A DNA stretch of 13,529 bases from Candidatus Poseidoniaceae archaeon. GTDB taxonomy: Archaea > Thermoplasmatota > Poseidoniia > Poseidoniales > Poseidoniaceae. Shown here piece by piece: positions 1-6,356 of this stretch (positions are counted from its first letter, which is position 1; each line of letters begins with the position of its first letter). A program made the position numbers and the translations under genes. The stretch covers positions 1 through 13,529 of the forward strand of contig JAKURJ010000035.1 of NCBI GenBank assembly GCA_022452125.1, given 5' to 3'. Below the pieces are notes generated by a model, which saw only the letters and a list, made by a program, of their open reading frames with translations, did not search any database and had not been told where the DNA came from.

Positions 1-28
1 CCAACAATGACGAAGCGTCGCAGAAAAA

Positions 29-1228
29 TCACCTATTGTTTTCAATAACTGAACGAATTGCATTACACATGTCATTCTCAGTCTCGAGAATGAAGTGGGC
101 TCCATGTGAATCCACAAGCCAGCCTCTTGGCATTCCTTCTTTGCCATAATCTTCCATTCGATTTGCAATTGTTGCAGTCATTCCTGCAGTTTGGATTTGC
201 GCATGTGCACGATGAACTAGGTCCTTTTGTTTGATTCCACTCTCTAATTTGAAACCAATCCTAACTGCTCCATCACACATTTCTTTTAGTTCACTTATGT
301 GCTTAGCACCTTCTTTCAACTGAACGTTAAGATCCCCTTGTAGAGATGCAATTTTACCTTCGACAGGCTCAGGTATGACATAGTCAAGAACTGCAGCAGC
401 ATGAATCCAAACATCGATGCCATCTTTGGTTAGTGCTTTCAATTCATCCAGCATGGAATTTGGTTCTGGGCATTTGATGTCCAAAGGCAACCATTCAGGT
501 TTGCTGACTGTGGTTACACCACTTACACAGGTTACATCCATTCCGTGTCGGTATAGGTCGTCTGCAATTCTGTAACCAGTCTTACCACTAGAGGTATTTT
601 GGACATACCTAACGTCATCAATTGCACTACGAGTTGCCCCCAAGGTCACAACTACTGAAGTTCCATTCTTGTTGATTAGATTACCAAGTCGTGCAACTAT
701 TTCTTCATGATTAGGAGTCTTTCTCTTGCCTTCTTCTTCGGCTCCCCATAGGATTTGAACACCCTGTTTTGCGCATTGGAATACTAGGTCTTCTGTCACT
801 GGGTCGTTTGCCAGGTCATTGTGCATTGATGGTACCATCATTATTGGACAGTTCTTTCCTCTGGCTGCTGAAAGAGCCATTAGTAGAGGTCCATTCATCA
901 GACCATGAATGAAAGATGCGATTAGATTACGTGTTGCAGGTGTTACTAATACCGCATCAAAACCTGATAGAGCAGACAAATCTCCATCCCAATCGGTAAT
1001 AACTTCACCTTGAGATGCCCATCTTACTGCCATTGGAGTAATTATTTCTTGAGCTGATGGCGTCATGATCACTGAAACCTTAGCACCATGCCTTCTCAAT
1101 TCTCTAGCAAGCCTGACAGTATCAACAGCAGCGATTCCACCCGTTACACCCAGCAAGACATGGCGCCCACTTAGTGAACTGCCACGGACCTCTACATCGG
1201 TGTCACGCATGATACGGCCAAAAGACAC
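29..1228 (-). CDS. coaBC: Bifunctional phosphopantothenoylcysteine decarboxylase / phosphopantothenate-cysteine ligase (CoaBC)
   Basis: Two-domain enzyme of coenzyme A synthesis in the cytoplasm: it joins cysteine to 4'-phosphopantothenate and decarboxylates the product to phosphopantetheine. Residues 20-185 are the flavoprotein CoaC half, with LLGVTGGIAA at 25-34 and PATRN at 97-101. The usual PAMN-type motif appears as PSMHND at 133-138. Residues 188-399 are the CoaB ligase half: VVVTLGATR at 192-200, NTSSGKTGY at 211-219, HAAAVLDY at 276-283, a lysine after Gly at 291-292, and IAN at 354-356. Length (399 aa) fits the family. The catalytic His usually found just before the PATAN motif is not visible. 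The GTG at 1228 was chosen because a TATA-like element lies 26 bases upstream; an in-frame ATG at 1210 is the alternative. The family call is firm; full decarboxylase activity is less certain. Confidence 0.9.
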   Translation of the reverse strand: MSFGRIMRDTDVEVRGSSLSGRHVLLGVTGGIAAVDTVRLARELRRHGAKVSVIMTPSAQEIITPMAVRWASQGEVITDWDGDLSALSGFDAVLVTPATRNLIASFIHGLMNGPLLMALSAARGKNCPIMMVPSMHNDLANDPVTEDLVFQCAKQGVQILWGAEEEGKRKTPNHEEIVARLGNLINKNGTSVVVTLGATRSAIDDVRYVQNTSSGKTGYRIADDLYRHGMDVTCVSGVTTVSKPEWLPLDIKCPEPNSMLDELKALTKDGIDVWIHAAAVLDYVIPEPVEGKIASLQGDLNVQLKEGAKHISELKEMCDGAVRIGFKLESGIKQKDLVHRAHAQIQTAGMTATIANRMEDYGKEGMPRGWLVDSHGAHFILETENDMCNAIRSVIENNR

Positions 1229-1250
1229 TGCTTCAATACGGCTTCGCTGA

Positions 1251-1257
1251 TAAAATA
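1251..1257 (-). promoter_or_regulatory. Candidate TATA box of coaBC
   Basis: On the minus strand this reads TATTTTA. Its centre is 26 bases before the GTG at 1228, the usual archaeal TATA-to-start-site distance, so the mRNA would begin at or next to the GTG. There is no Shine-Dalgarno sequence. This is inferred from spacing and base composition only. Confidence 0.45.
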
Positions 1258-1315
1258 CGACTTTGTTTCACAGATAACCGGTTGATTCAATTGTAAATCT
1301 CACCTGGTAGTGGGT

Positions 1316-1888
1316 ATGTCTGATGCTGATGAGATGATTCTCGCAGGCTCGCGGCCTCAGCATTCTAATCCAATTGATGCGCTACACAGTCGTACATCCT
1401 TCGTGTTCGTAGTCGATTCTTTGATTGTAACATTTTTCCTTTACAACATATTTGGACAACTCGCTTTGTTCCCTGCGTTTTTCTTTCTAGCAGTTTGGGC
1501 TGGATATCGTAATAGGGCTGCTTGGGCTTATTGGTTCGTTCCGATTATCATCGGTGGACTTACACTTGTATTCACTTTCCTTTTGTTCCTTAATCTGTAT
1601 ACTGTGCTTACAGGTTCAATCGGTGGTCTTGTATTTGCCGCAATTCTTGGTTATGCAATATTTTCTTCGATTCGATTCATCAGAGTTCACTTCCATCCTG
1701 TATACAAAATGGGATATAGTGGTCATTCCATCTACGATGAAGGACATAAGTTACCAGCTAACGAAATGCTAGCAGCCTGTCCTTCCTGCCTAGCAGTGCT
1801 TGCTGTGAATCCATTATTGCTATCTTATGAGGACAGATGTCCCCACTGCGATTCGCCATTGGTACTCGGCGGTCCTGAGGAAGAATGA
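1316..1888 (+). CDS. Small multi-spanning membrane protein with C-terminal zinc ribbon
   Basis: I do not recognise this as a named family. From the GTG two codons upstream (1310) it is 192 aa; from the ATG at 1316 it is 190 aa. In the longer numbering, residues 1-30 are polar. Residues 32-66 hold two closely packed hydrophobic segments, and 73-97 and 100-121 two further likely membrane helices. A soluble tail carries two CxxC knuckles (C157/C160 and C177/C180), a classic single-zinc ribbon that should face the cytoplasm. An AT-rich stretch (ATTGTAAAT, 1290-1298) lies about 22 bases before the ATG and could be its TATA element. The gene is divergent from coaBC, and its stop codon is one base from the stop of the convergent actin-like gene. 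Possible roles are a membrane anchor or sensor, but no function can be assigned. Confidence 0.8.
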   Translation: MSDADEMILAGSRPQHSNPIDALHSRTSFVFVVDSLIVTFFLYNIFGQLALFPAFFFLAVWAGYRNRAAWAYWFVPIIIGGLTLVFTFLLFLNLYTVLTGSIGGLVFAAILGYAIFSSIRFIRVHFHPVYKMGYSGHSIYDEGHKLPANEMLAACPSCLAVLAVNPLLLSYEDRCPHCDSPLVLGGPEEE

Positions 1889-1889
1889 A

Positions 1890-2915
1890 TCAGCGAGATG
1901 CTAGGGTCAAGTTCTTCCACATGTCTTCAGGTACTTCCATAGCCAGTCTTAGACCGCCCATTGCACCCAAGCGTACTGGATCGTCTACTACGTGAACGTT
2001 GACTTCACCCATATCGGAAAGTCGGCGCTCAATAAGTGCTCCAAGTCCTCGGATTCCGGAACCTCCACCTGCAAGAACCATATTTCTGCGGAACTCATCG
2101 TGGAATTCAGGGTTTGAACCAGCGATTAGTTGCTTGACATTCTCAACAATTGGGTCAACGATGGATTCACAAGCAGCTTGTACACAATCAGTGATGTCTA
2201 GAGACATTGCCTTCCCTTCGATAGAGAAGTCAACCATGATTGGCTCATCAGGTGTAGAAGTTGATACGAAAGAGTACTGCTCCTTCCAGCGGCGAGCCAT
2301 ATCTTTGGTGATTTGAGCGCCGTTGTACTTCTTCTGAACTTCTAGGATGATTTGGTTGTCAACATAGTCTCCAGCATATCCGGTGTGCATTTGATCTCCT
2401 GGCCCTGGAATTGTTCCATAGACACGGCAAAGGTCAGTTGTTCCTGCGCCAATATCGATAACAAGTGTGTGCTCAATCATGTCTAGTGCATAAGCCACAG
2501 CGAAAGGTTCAGAGATAATCATTGCTGCGTTAACGGAACCAGCAGCTGCATCGAAGATTGAAGTCTTGTCAACGTGACTTGCTTCAGCAGGAGCACCGAT
2601 AACTGCAACTACTCTGTCGTAATCTTCTGGGTCTGACAAACCAATTAGGTGAGTAATGAAGTGAGCGATGAACGCACGGTCCTCAGGTGTGTCCTTGATA
2701 ACACCAAGTTCTAGAGGTCTGAACAGGTTCAATGCTAGTCTATTCTTCAGTGCTTCTTTACCGAAAAGAACATCTCTCTTCAGGAAATTTCTTGCAATTG
2801 GATCCTTTGGTGTTCCAATTACTGTAAGCTCTTCTTCTTCGTGACTGTCGCTTGATACCATTACAGAGCGAAAGGTTCCAAGGTCGATTCCAATGTATAG
2901 TACTTCTTCAGCCAT
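1890..2915 (-). CDS. Actin/MreB-like ATPase (actin-HSP70 superfamily)
   Basis: A 341-residue ATPase of the actin/Hsp70/sugar-kinase fold. The motifs appear in the expected order: phosphate-1 IGIDLGTFRS (8-17), connect-1 around IISEPFAVAYA (133-143), phosphate-2 LVIDIGAGTTDL (151-162), the adenosine motif MVLAGGGSGIRG (279-290) and a connect-2 helix DDPVRLGAMGG (311-321). The length and the lack of a substrate-binding domain resemble MreB/MamK-like filament proteins rather than DnaK. In known relatives ATP binding drives polymerisation for cell shape, organelle positioning or plasmid segregation. Which of these applies here cannot be read from the sequence. There is no signal peptide, so it should be cytoplasmic. 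Upstream lie 97 bases with two potential hairpins. Its 3' end abuts the convergent membrane zinc-ribbon gene. An archaeal MreB/crenactin-like label is reasonable; a specific orthologue is not claimed. Confidence 0.85.
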   Translation of the reverse strand: MAEEVLYIGIDLGTFRSVMVSSDSHEEEELTVIGTPKDPIARNFLKRDVLFGKEALKNRLALNLFRPLELGVIKDTPEDRAFIAHFITHLIGLSDPEDYDRVVAVIGAPAEASHVDKTSIFDAAAGSVNAAMIISEPFAVAYALDMIEHTLVIDIGAGTTDLCRVYGTIPGPGDQMHTGYAGDYVDNQIILEVQKKYNGAQITKDMARRWKEQYSFVSTSTPDEPIMVDFSIEGKAMSLDITDCVQAACESIVDPIVENVKQLIAGSNPEFHDEFRRNMVLAGGGSGIRGLGALIERRLSDMGEVNVHVVDDPVRLGAMGGLRLAMEVPEDMWKNLTLASR

Positions 2916-2920
2916 AATAC

Positions 2921-2936
2921 TCGCCTAATCAGGCGA
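2921..2936 (-). promoter_or_regulatory. Hairpin masking the ribosome-binding site of the actin-like gene
   Basis: The leader reads TCGCCT-GATT-AGGCGA on the minus strand: a perfect 6-bp, GC-rich stem with a four-base loop. The 3' arm AGGCGA is one mismatch from AGGTGA, the Shine-Dalgarno used by fusA in this window, and sits at the same 5-base distance from the ATG at 2915. Folding would therefore hide the ribosome-binding site. The pairing is directly visible; regulation is inferred. Confidence 0.55.
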
Positions 2937-2942
2937 TTGGCT

Positions 2943-2971
2943 CTCACCTTATGAAGAATGCCTAAAGTGAG
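2943..2971 (-). repeat. Imperfect inverted repeat in the actin-gene upstream region
   Basis: The arms CTCACCTTA (2943-2951) and TAAAGTGAG (2963-2971) pair over 9 bp with one G-U in RNA. A second Shine-Dalgarno-like AAGGTGAG lies in one arm. The AT-rich element at 2989-3003 could be the TATA box, so this repeat is either in the mRNA leader or overlaps the transcription start as an operator. Confidence 0.4.
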
Positions 2972-3012
2972 TATTCTAATCACTATCGAAAAATAATCTA
3001 TAGTTCAGAGCA

Positions 3013-4014
3013 CTAACACCAATTTTCACATGATTTGCAATACCATGCAGCATAGTCAGCATAAAGTTCTGCCATCTTCCCGCAAATAGTGCATTCCTTG
3101 AGTGCGTGGTCTCCAAAAATTTGTTGAACAATTTGAACATGAAGGTAATCATCGATCCCTAATTGCTGGCGCATAGCCCATAGCATCTGGTCTTCTGATG
3201 GCGATATAATCCCATCAGCTAGACAGATTTCTACAACAACTCTGTAATCTTCTACCATCCTAACGTCTCTGGGGTCCATAGAAACTCCTGCTTTTTCTGC
3301 AACAATGTCAGTGCCACCAGGGTCATCAACGAAGATTACCAGTGAATCTGGATTCATATCTTGGCTTCTCAAGTCCAGTAAGATTACACTACCTTCTTGA
3401 GTTGCATATACAAGATTGGAAAATCTGTTAATCACATTTGCAATCGAACGGGCAGTGTCTTCACCAGTTCGCCCCCGGCGCCATCCAGTCTCGCTAGCCT
3501 CGTCAAAAGCATAGAACTCAGTACCAAGTCCTGGATATTCGAGTCGCACTTCCTCTCCACCATCAAAGCCATTTGCGACTATGGTTATACTTCCTACCGT
3601 AGTATCGACTAGGTTGTCATCATCATCAAAGGAAATCATCAGTGGTTTTCTTTCCTCAGCAGCCGCATTGAAATGGCCGCTCATACCGCTCATCCATTTG
3701 TCCTCTAGCCTCTTCAGAGAGGCTTCCTGCTCACCAGAAAGGCCTGAATCAATTCCCAATACATTACTCAAATCTCCACTTTGCATTTCCTGCTTGAACT
3801 CTTCAATCAATTCTGCATCGCGACGGTAAGTTTCTGGTGGTCCTCGTTTCTTTGCAATGTGGTCGGGATCTTTCCACTCATAGCCACATCTAGTACAACT
3901 TAGGTACCCTGCAAGGGATGATGGTTGTTTCTCGCCACCACACCTAGGACAATCTCCTTCTTCGCTAATGCTAAGATTATCAAACGCTTCACGGCGCCCT
4001 TTCCGGATACCCAT
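3013..4014 (-). CDS. Unrecognised protein with two zinc ribbons and a TerB-like helical segment
   Basis: This 333-residue protein is not recognised as a named family. An N-terminal zinc ribbon has C22/C25 and C40/C43. A charged linker follows. A central beta-rich region (about 138-245) has the rhythm GxITIVANxxDGGEEVxLEYP, then an (R/T)-rich stretch, then IANVINRF. A helical segment (258-306) containing LADGIISPSEDQ and LGIDD resembles TerB-like or EF-hand-like modules. A C-terminal ribbon (C308/C311, C326/C329) and a final Cys close the protein. The ATG at 4014 was chosen because the ribbon follows soon after. An ATG at 4053 would add 13 residues and overlap the thiolase stop as ATGA, which would imply translational coupling; the frame is open further, to 4101. 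No transmembrane segment is seen. It probably shares a transcript with the thiolase gene; its function is unknown. Confidence 0.8.
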   Translation of the reverse strand: MGIRKGRREAFDNLSISEEGDCPRCGGEKQPSSLAGYLSCTRCGYEWKDPDHIAKKRGPPETYRRDAELIEEFKQEMQSGDLSNVLGIDSGLSGEQEASLKRLEDKWMSGMSGHFNAAAEERKPLMISFDDDDNLVDTTVGSITIVANGFDGGEEVRLEYPGLGTEFYAFDEASETGWRRGRTGEDTARSIANVINRFSNLVYATQEGSVILLDLRSQDMNPDSLVIFVDDPGGTDIVAEKAGVSMDPRDVRMVEDYRVVVEICLADGIISPSEDQMLWAMRQQLGIDDYLHVQIVQQIFGDHALKECTICGKMAELYADYAAWYCKSCENWC

Positions 4015-4049
4015 ATTCAGGGTACATATGCGGAATTTGATGAAGGTTA

Positions 4050-5189
4050 TCATTCGTATTTGCGCAAAACAGTGGCAATTCCCATGCCACCTCCAATGCA
4101 CATAGATGCTAATGCATACTCTCCATTTATCCTATTCAATAGGGCAGCGGATTTACCGAGTATTCGAGCACCGCTTGCTCCGAGGGGATGACCGATTGCC
4201 AATGCCCCTCCATCCATGTTCAATCTGGAATCCTCAGGGGTGATGTCGAGGTCGCGCAGTACAGCAATTGATTGTGCGCTAAAAGCCTCATTCAGTTCGA
4301 TAACATCGACATCGTCCATTGTGATACCTGCTCTGATTAAAGCCTTCTTAGAAGATTCAACAGGTCCTATTCCCATGATATGCGGTGGCACTCCCACCAC
4401 GGCTGTTGAAACAATCTCTGCAAGTCCTCCAATGCCATGTTCTTCTGCGTATTTGTCTGAACAAATTAGATTGCACGCAGCACCATCAGTTAATGGTGAG
4501 GATGTAGCAGCTGTAACAGTGCCTTCATCAAGGAAGGCTGGAGGTAATTTAGCCATCTTTTCGATAGAGGTTTCTCTCATACAACCGTCTTTTTCTACCA
4601 GTTCTCCATCACCTTTTAAGCCAACAATTTCATTAGTAAGTAGTCCGTTACTTTGAGCACTAAGGGCCTTATTGTGGCTGTGTAAAGCAAACTCCTCTTG
4701 CTCAAGGCGCGAAATCGAATAATCCTTGGCAAGGTTTTCTGCGGTCAATCCCATTGAAATGTATGCGTCAGGAAACTTTGACTCAATTACGGGATGCAGG
4801 TCTCGATTCCAACCACCTCTTTTCACTAATGACATAGTTTCAACACCGGCTGCCAAAAACACTTCTCCAGAGCCTAATTTGATAGCACCAGCAGCAGTGT
4901 GAGCTACTTGCATAGAGGAACCACACAAACGATTTGTTGTCATCCCTGGAATAGTATTGGGCAGTTCCGGCAAATAGGTCGCGATTCTGCCTAGGTTGAG
5001 TCCTTGCACTCCTTCAGGATATGCACATCCCAGCATCAAGTCTTCAATATCGGTCAGTTCAACGTCATTTTTCTCAATTATGCCCCTGATAGTTGCTTCT
5101 AACATATCCTCGGGCCTAACTGATGCCAAAGCCCCTTTGTGGGCTCTATGGAACGGAGTTCGCAAGTAGTCTGCAATTACTGCTCGCAT
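4050..5189 (-). CDS. Acetyl-CoA acyltransferase / thiolase (FadA/AtoB type)
   Basis: A full-length 379-residue thiolase. All active-site signatures are present: the nucleophilic Cys89 in NRLCGSSMQ, ELNEAFSAQ (298-306), GGALAIGHPLGASGAR (327-342) with catalytic His334, and the second Cys364 in CIGGGMG. TPFHRAHKGALA near the N terminus and SSPLTDGAA (230-238) are typical of bacterial-type thiolases that split 3-ketoacyl-CoA or make acetoacetyl-CoA. This differs from the archaeal thiolases that sit beside HMG-CoA synthase and a DUF35 OB-fold protein; neither partner is nearby. Fatty-acid degradation is the more likely role, but supplying acetoacetyl-CoA to the mevalonate pathway cannot be excluded. 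It is divergent from kptA, and the AT-rich element at 5228-5237 could serve both genes. It overlaps or nearly abuts the downstream zinc-ribbon gene. Confidence 0.93.
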   Translation of the reverse strand: MRAVIADYLRTPFHRAHKGALASVRPEDMLEATIRGIIEKNDVELTDIEDLMLGCAYPEGVQGLNLGRIATYLPELPNTIPGMTTNRLCGSSMQVAHTAAGAIKLGSGEVFLAAGVETMSLVKRGGWNRDLHPVIESKFPDAYISMGLTAENLAKDYSISRLEQEEFALHSHNKALSAQSNGLLTNEIVGLKGDGELVEKDGCMRETSIEKMAKLPPAFLDEGTVTAATSSPLTDGAACNLICSDKYAEEHGIGGLAEIVSTAVVGVPPHIMGIGPVESSKKALIRAGITMDDVDVIELNEAFSAQSIAVLRDLDITPEDSRLNMDGGALAIGHPLGASGARILGKSAALLNRINGEYALASMCIGGGMGIATVLRKYE

Positions 5190-5227
5190 GACAGGTCCAG
5201 CAAGTCTGCTCTCATCATCATTGCCCT

Positions 5228-5237
5228 GATTAATATC
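5228..5237. promoter_or_regulatory. Near-palindromic TATA-like element between thiolase gene and kptA
   Basis: GATTAATATC is close to self-complementary and is the only AT-rich block in the 67-base divergent gap. Its centre is about 24 bases before the kptA ATG at 5257, consistent with a leaderless mRNA. On the other strand it would start a transcript about 18 bases before the thiolase ATG. It is inferred from position alone. Confidence 0.45.
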
Positions 5238-5256
5238 TCAGTGAATAGAACTGATT

Positions 5257-5964
5257 ATGAAGGAGTTGCTGGCAGGTCGCAATATGCTACGACAATGTAG
5301 AATACATGGGCACTTTACTGGAACGAACTGCCCTGAATGTAATGCTGAGGGCAAGTTCATCATGTCTGATAGAGAAGCCAACAGCCTTGGAAGAATTTTG
5401 GCACTAGTACTACGACACGCACCTGAAAAGTTTGATGTTGAAATGGACCTAAATGGATGGGTCAATTCTCGTGAGTTATCAGAAGCCATCCAAAACAAGA
5501 GAAGGCATTTCCACTGGCTACGTGGCTGGCATTTTGAAGCAATTGCAAATGCAGATACAAAAGGGAGATATCAAGTCGAGGGGGAAATGATTAGAGCAAC
5601 TTACGGACATTCTATTGAGTTGGAATTAGACTTACCTACCGACGACATTCCTGAGGCATTGTACTGGCCGTGTGATCCTGAAACTGTTTCAACTCACATG
5701 GAGTATGGTATTACAGCAGGAGACAGAAAACACGTTCACTTGTCCAAGACAATTTCCAATGCTATGGAAGCAGGACACGTTCGAATTAGCCGCCCTGCAA
5801 TTTTGGAAGTTGACACAACCAGAGCTATTGCAGATGGATTCACTATTTGGCGAGCAGGTAAGACAGTATTCTTGTGCGAAGAGATGCCACCCGACTACTT
5901 GTATCATGTCGAAGAGGATGACCCTTCAATCCAAGACATGATTGCAATGTGGGAAGAAGAGTGA
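5257..5964 (+). CDS. kptA: tRNA/RNA 2'-phosphotransferase (KptA/Tpt1)
   Basis: KptA moves an internal 2'-phosphate from RNA to NAD+, the last step after Tpt1-type tRNA ligation. Archaeal homologues may repair other RNA ends. Residues 14-28 form a small zinc site (C14, H17, C25, C28) as in many euryarchaeal KptA proteins. The winged-helix lobe holds LVLRHAP (50-56) with the Arg-His pair, and RATYGHS (113-119). The ADP-ribosyltransferase lobe has HVHLS (159-163), ILEVD (182-186) and an Arg in IWRAGKTV (197-204). The usual HGT motif after LY is replaced by LYWPCD (135-140). Start choice: the ATG at 5257 has a TATA-like element about 24 bases upstream. An ATG at 5284 gives the MLRxCxxHG start I associate with homologues and is a real alternative. 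Its stop codon directly touches the stop of the convergent gene. Confidence 0.92.
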   Translation: MKELLAGRNMLRQCRIHGHFTGTNCPECNAEGKFIMSDREANSLGRILALVLRHAPEKFDVEMDLNGWVNSRELSEAIQNKRRHFHWLRGWHFEAIANADTKGRYQVEGEMIRATYGHSIELELDLPTDDIPEALYWPCDPETVSTHMEYGITAGDRKHVHLSKTISNAMEAGHVRISRPAILEVDTTRAIADGFTIWRAGKTVFLCEEMPPDYLYHVEEDDPSIQDMIAMWEEE

Positions 5965-6303
5965 TCATTCCACATAATTCCCGCAACTAGGACAGAAGTC
6001 CAGGTCTGGATCCATGTTTGCACCGCAATGTGGGCACAAACCACCGGCAATTGCAATTACTTGCTTTGCGATTTTCGCAGAATCAGGGTCCTGGGTTGCA
6101 AGTGCCTGAACTATTTGCATGGGGTTCTGTCCTAGTTTGGACAATTCCTTGAATTTGTTAGCAAAATCAATCGCCAATAATAGTGATGATTCAATTTGCA
6201 ATTGGCTCTTTTCTCTTTCGATTTTATCAACAATATCTTCGCATGCATCCAATTCAGCTTGCATGTGGCGAATGAACTCATCTACCGATGGTGACTCTGT
6301 CAT
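5965..6303 (-). CDS. Small coiled-coil protein with C-terminal zinc ribbon
   Basis: This 112-residue protein is not recognised as a named family. Residues 5-55 are charged and heptad-like and should form a long helix or coiled coil. A second helical stretch at about 60-85 is followed by a compact zinc ribbon, CPHCGANMDPDLDFCPSCG, with C90/C93 and C104/C107. The ribbon is of the generic double-CPxCG kind common in archaeal small proteins that bind nucleic acids or other proteins. The terminal TGA is back to back with the kptA TGA (TGATCA across the junction). It is divergent from the isopentenyl phosphate kinase gene across 53 bases. The ATG at 6303 lies 27 bases from the TATA-like element at 6327-6334, consistent with a leaderless mRNA. 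No function is proposed. Confidence 0.78.
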   Translation of the reverse strand: MTESPSVDEFIRHMQAELDACEDIVDKIEREKSQLQIESSLLLAIDFANKFKELSKLGQNPMQIVQALATQDPDSAKIAKQVIAIAGGLCPHCGANMDPDLDFCPSCGNYVE

Positions 6304-6326
6304 GTTACGGGCCTATCCAGACTCCC

Positions 6327-6334
6327 ATGTAAAT
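6327..6334. promoter_or_regulatory. Shared TATA-like element between the zinc-ribbon gene and the IPK gene
   Basis: ATGTAAAT is centred at 6330.5, 26.5 bases from the IPK ATG at 6357 and 27.5 bases from the opposite ATG at 6303. One central element at the standard TATA distance from both starts suggests two leaderless divergent transcripts. It also favours 6357 over the internal ATG at 6372 as the IPK start. Confidence 0.5.
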
Positions 6335-6356
6335 CCAATGCACACATTAGTAGGAA

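Noticed and set aside
29..1228. CoaBC as a UbiX-type prenyltransferase serving the UbiD protein
   Set aside because: The N-terminal half shares the flavoprotein fold with UbiX, but the complete CoaB ligase half (NTSSGKTGY, HAAAVLDY) makes a CoaBC identity far more likely.
1065..1250. 61-codon + strand frame upstream of the membrane zinc-ribbon gene
   Set aside because: It is antisense to the N-terminal coding part of CoaBC, including its GVTGGIAA motif, and has no start signal.
1890..2915. DnaK/Hsp70 chaperone
   Set aside because: The nucleotide-binding motifs fit the superfamily, but the 341-residue length leaves no substrate-binding domain or lid. The spacing of the motifs is MreB-like.
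4216..4656. 146-codon open frame on the + strand
   Set aside because: It lies wholly antisense to the thiolase gene, whose active-site motifs run through the same bases. It is serine/proline-rich, low-information sequence typical of a shadow frame.
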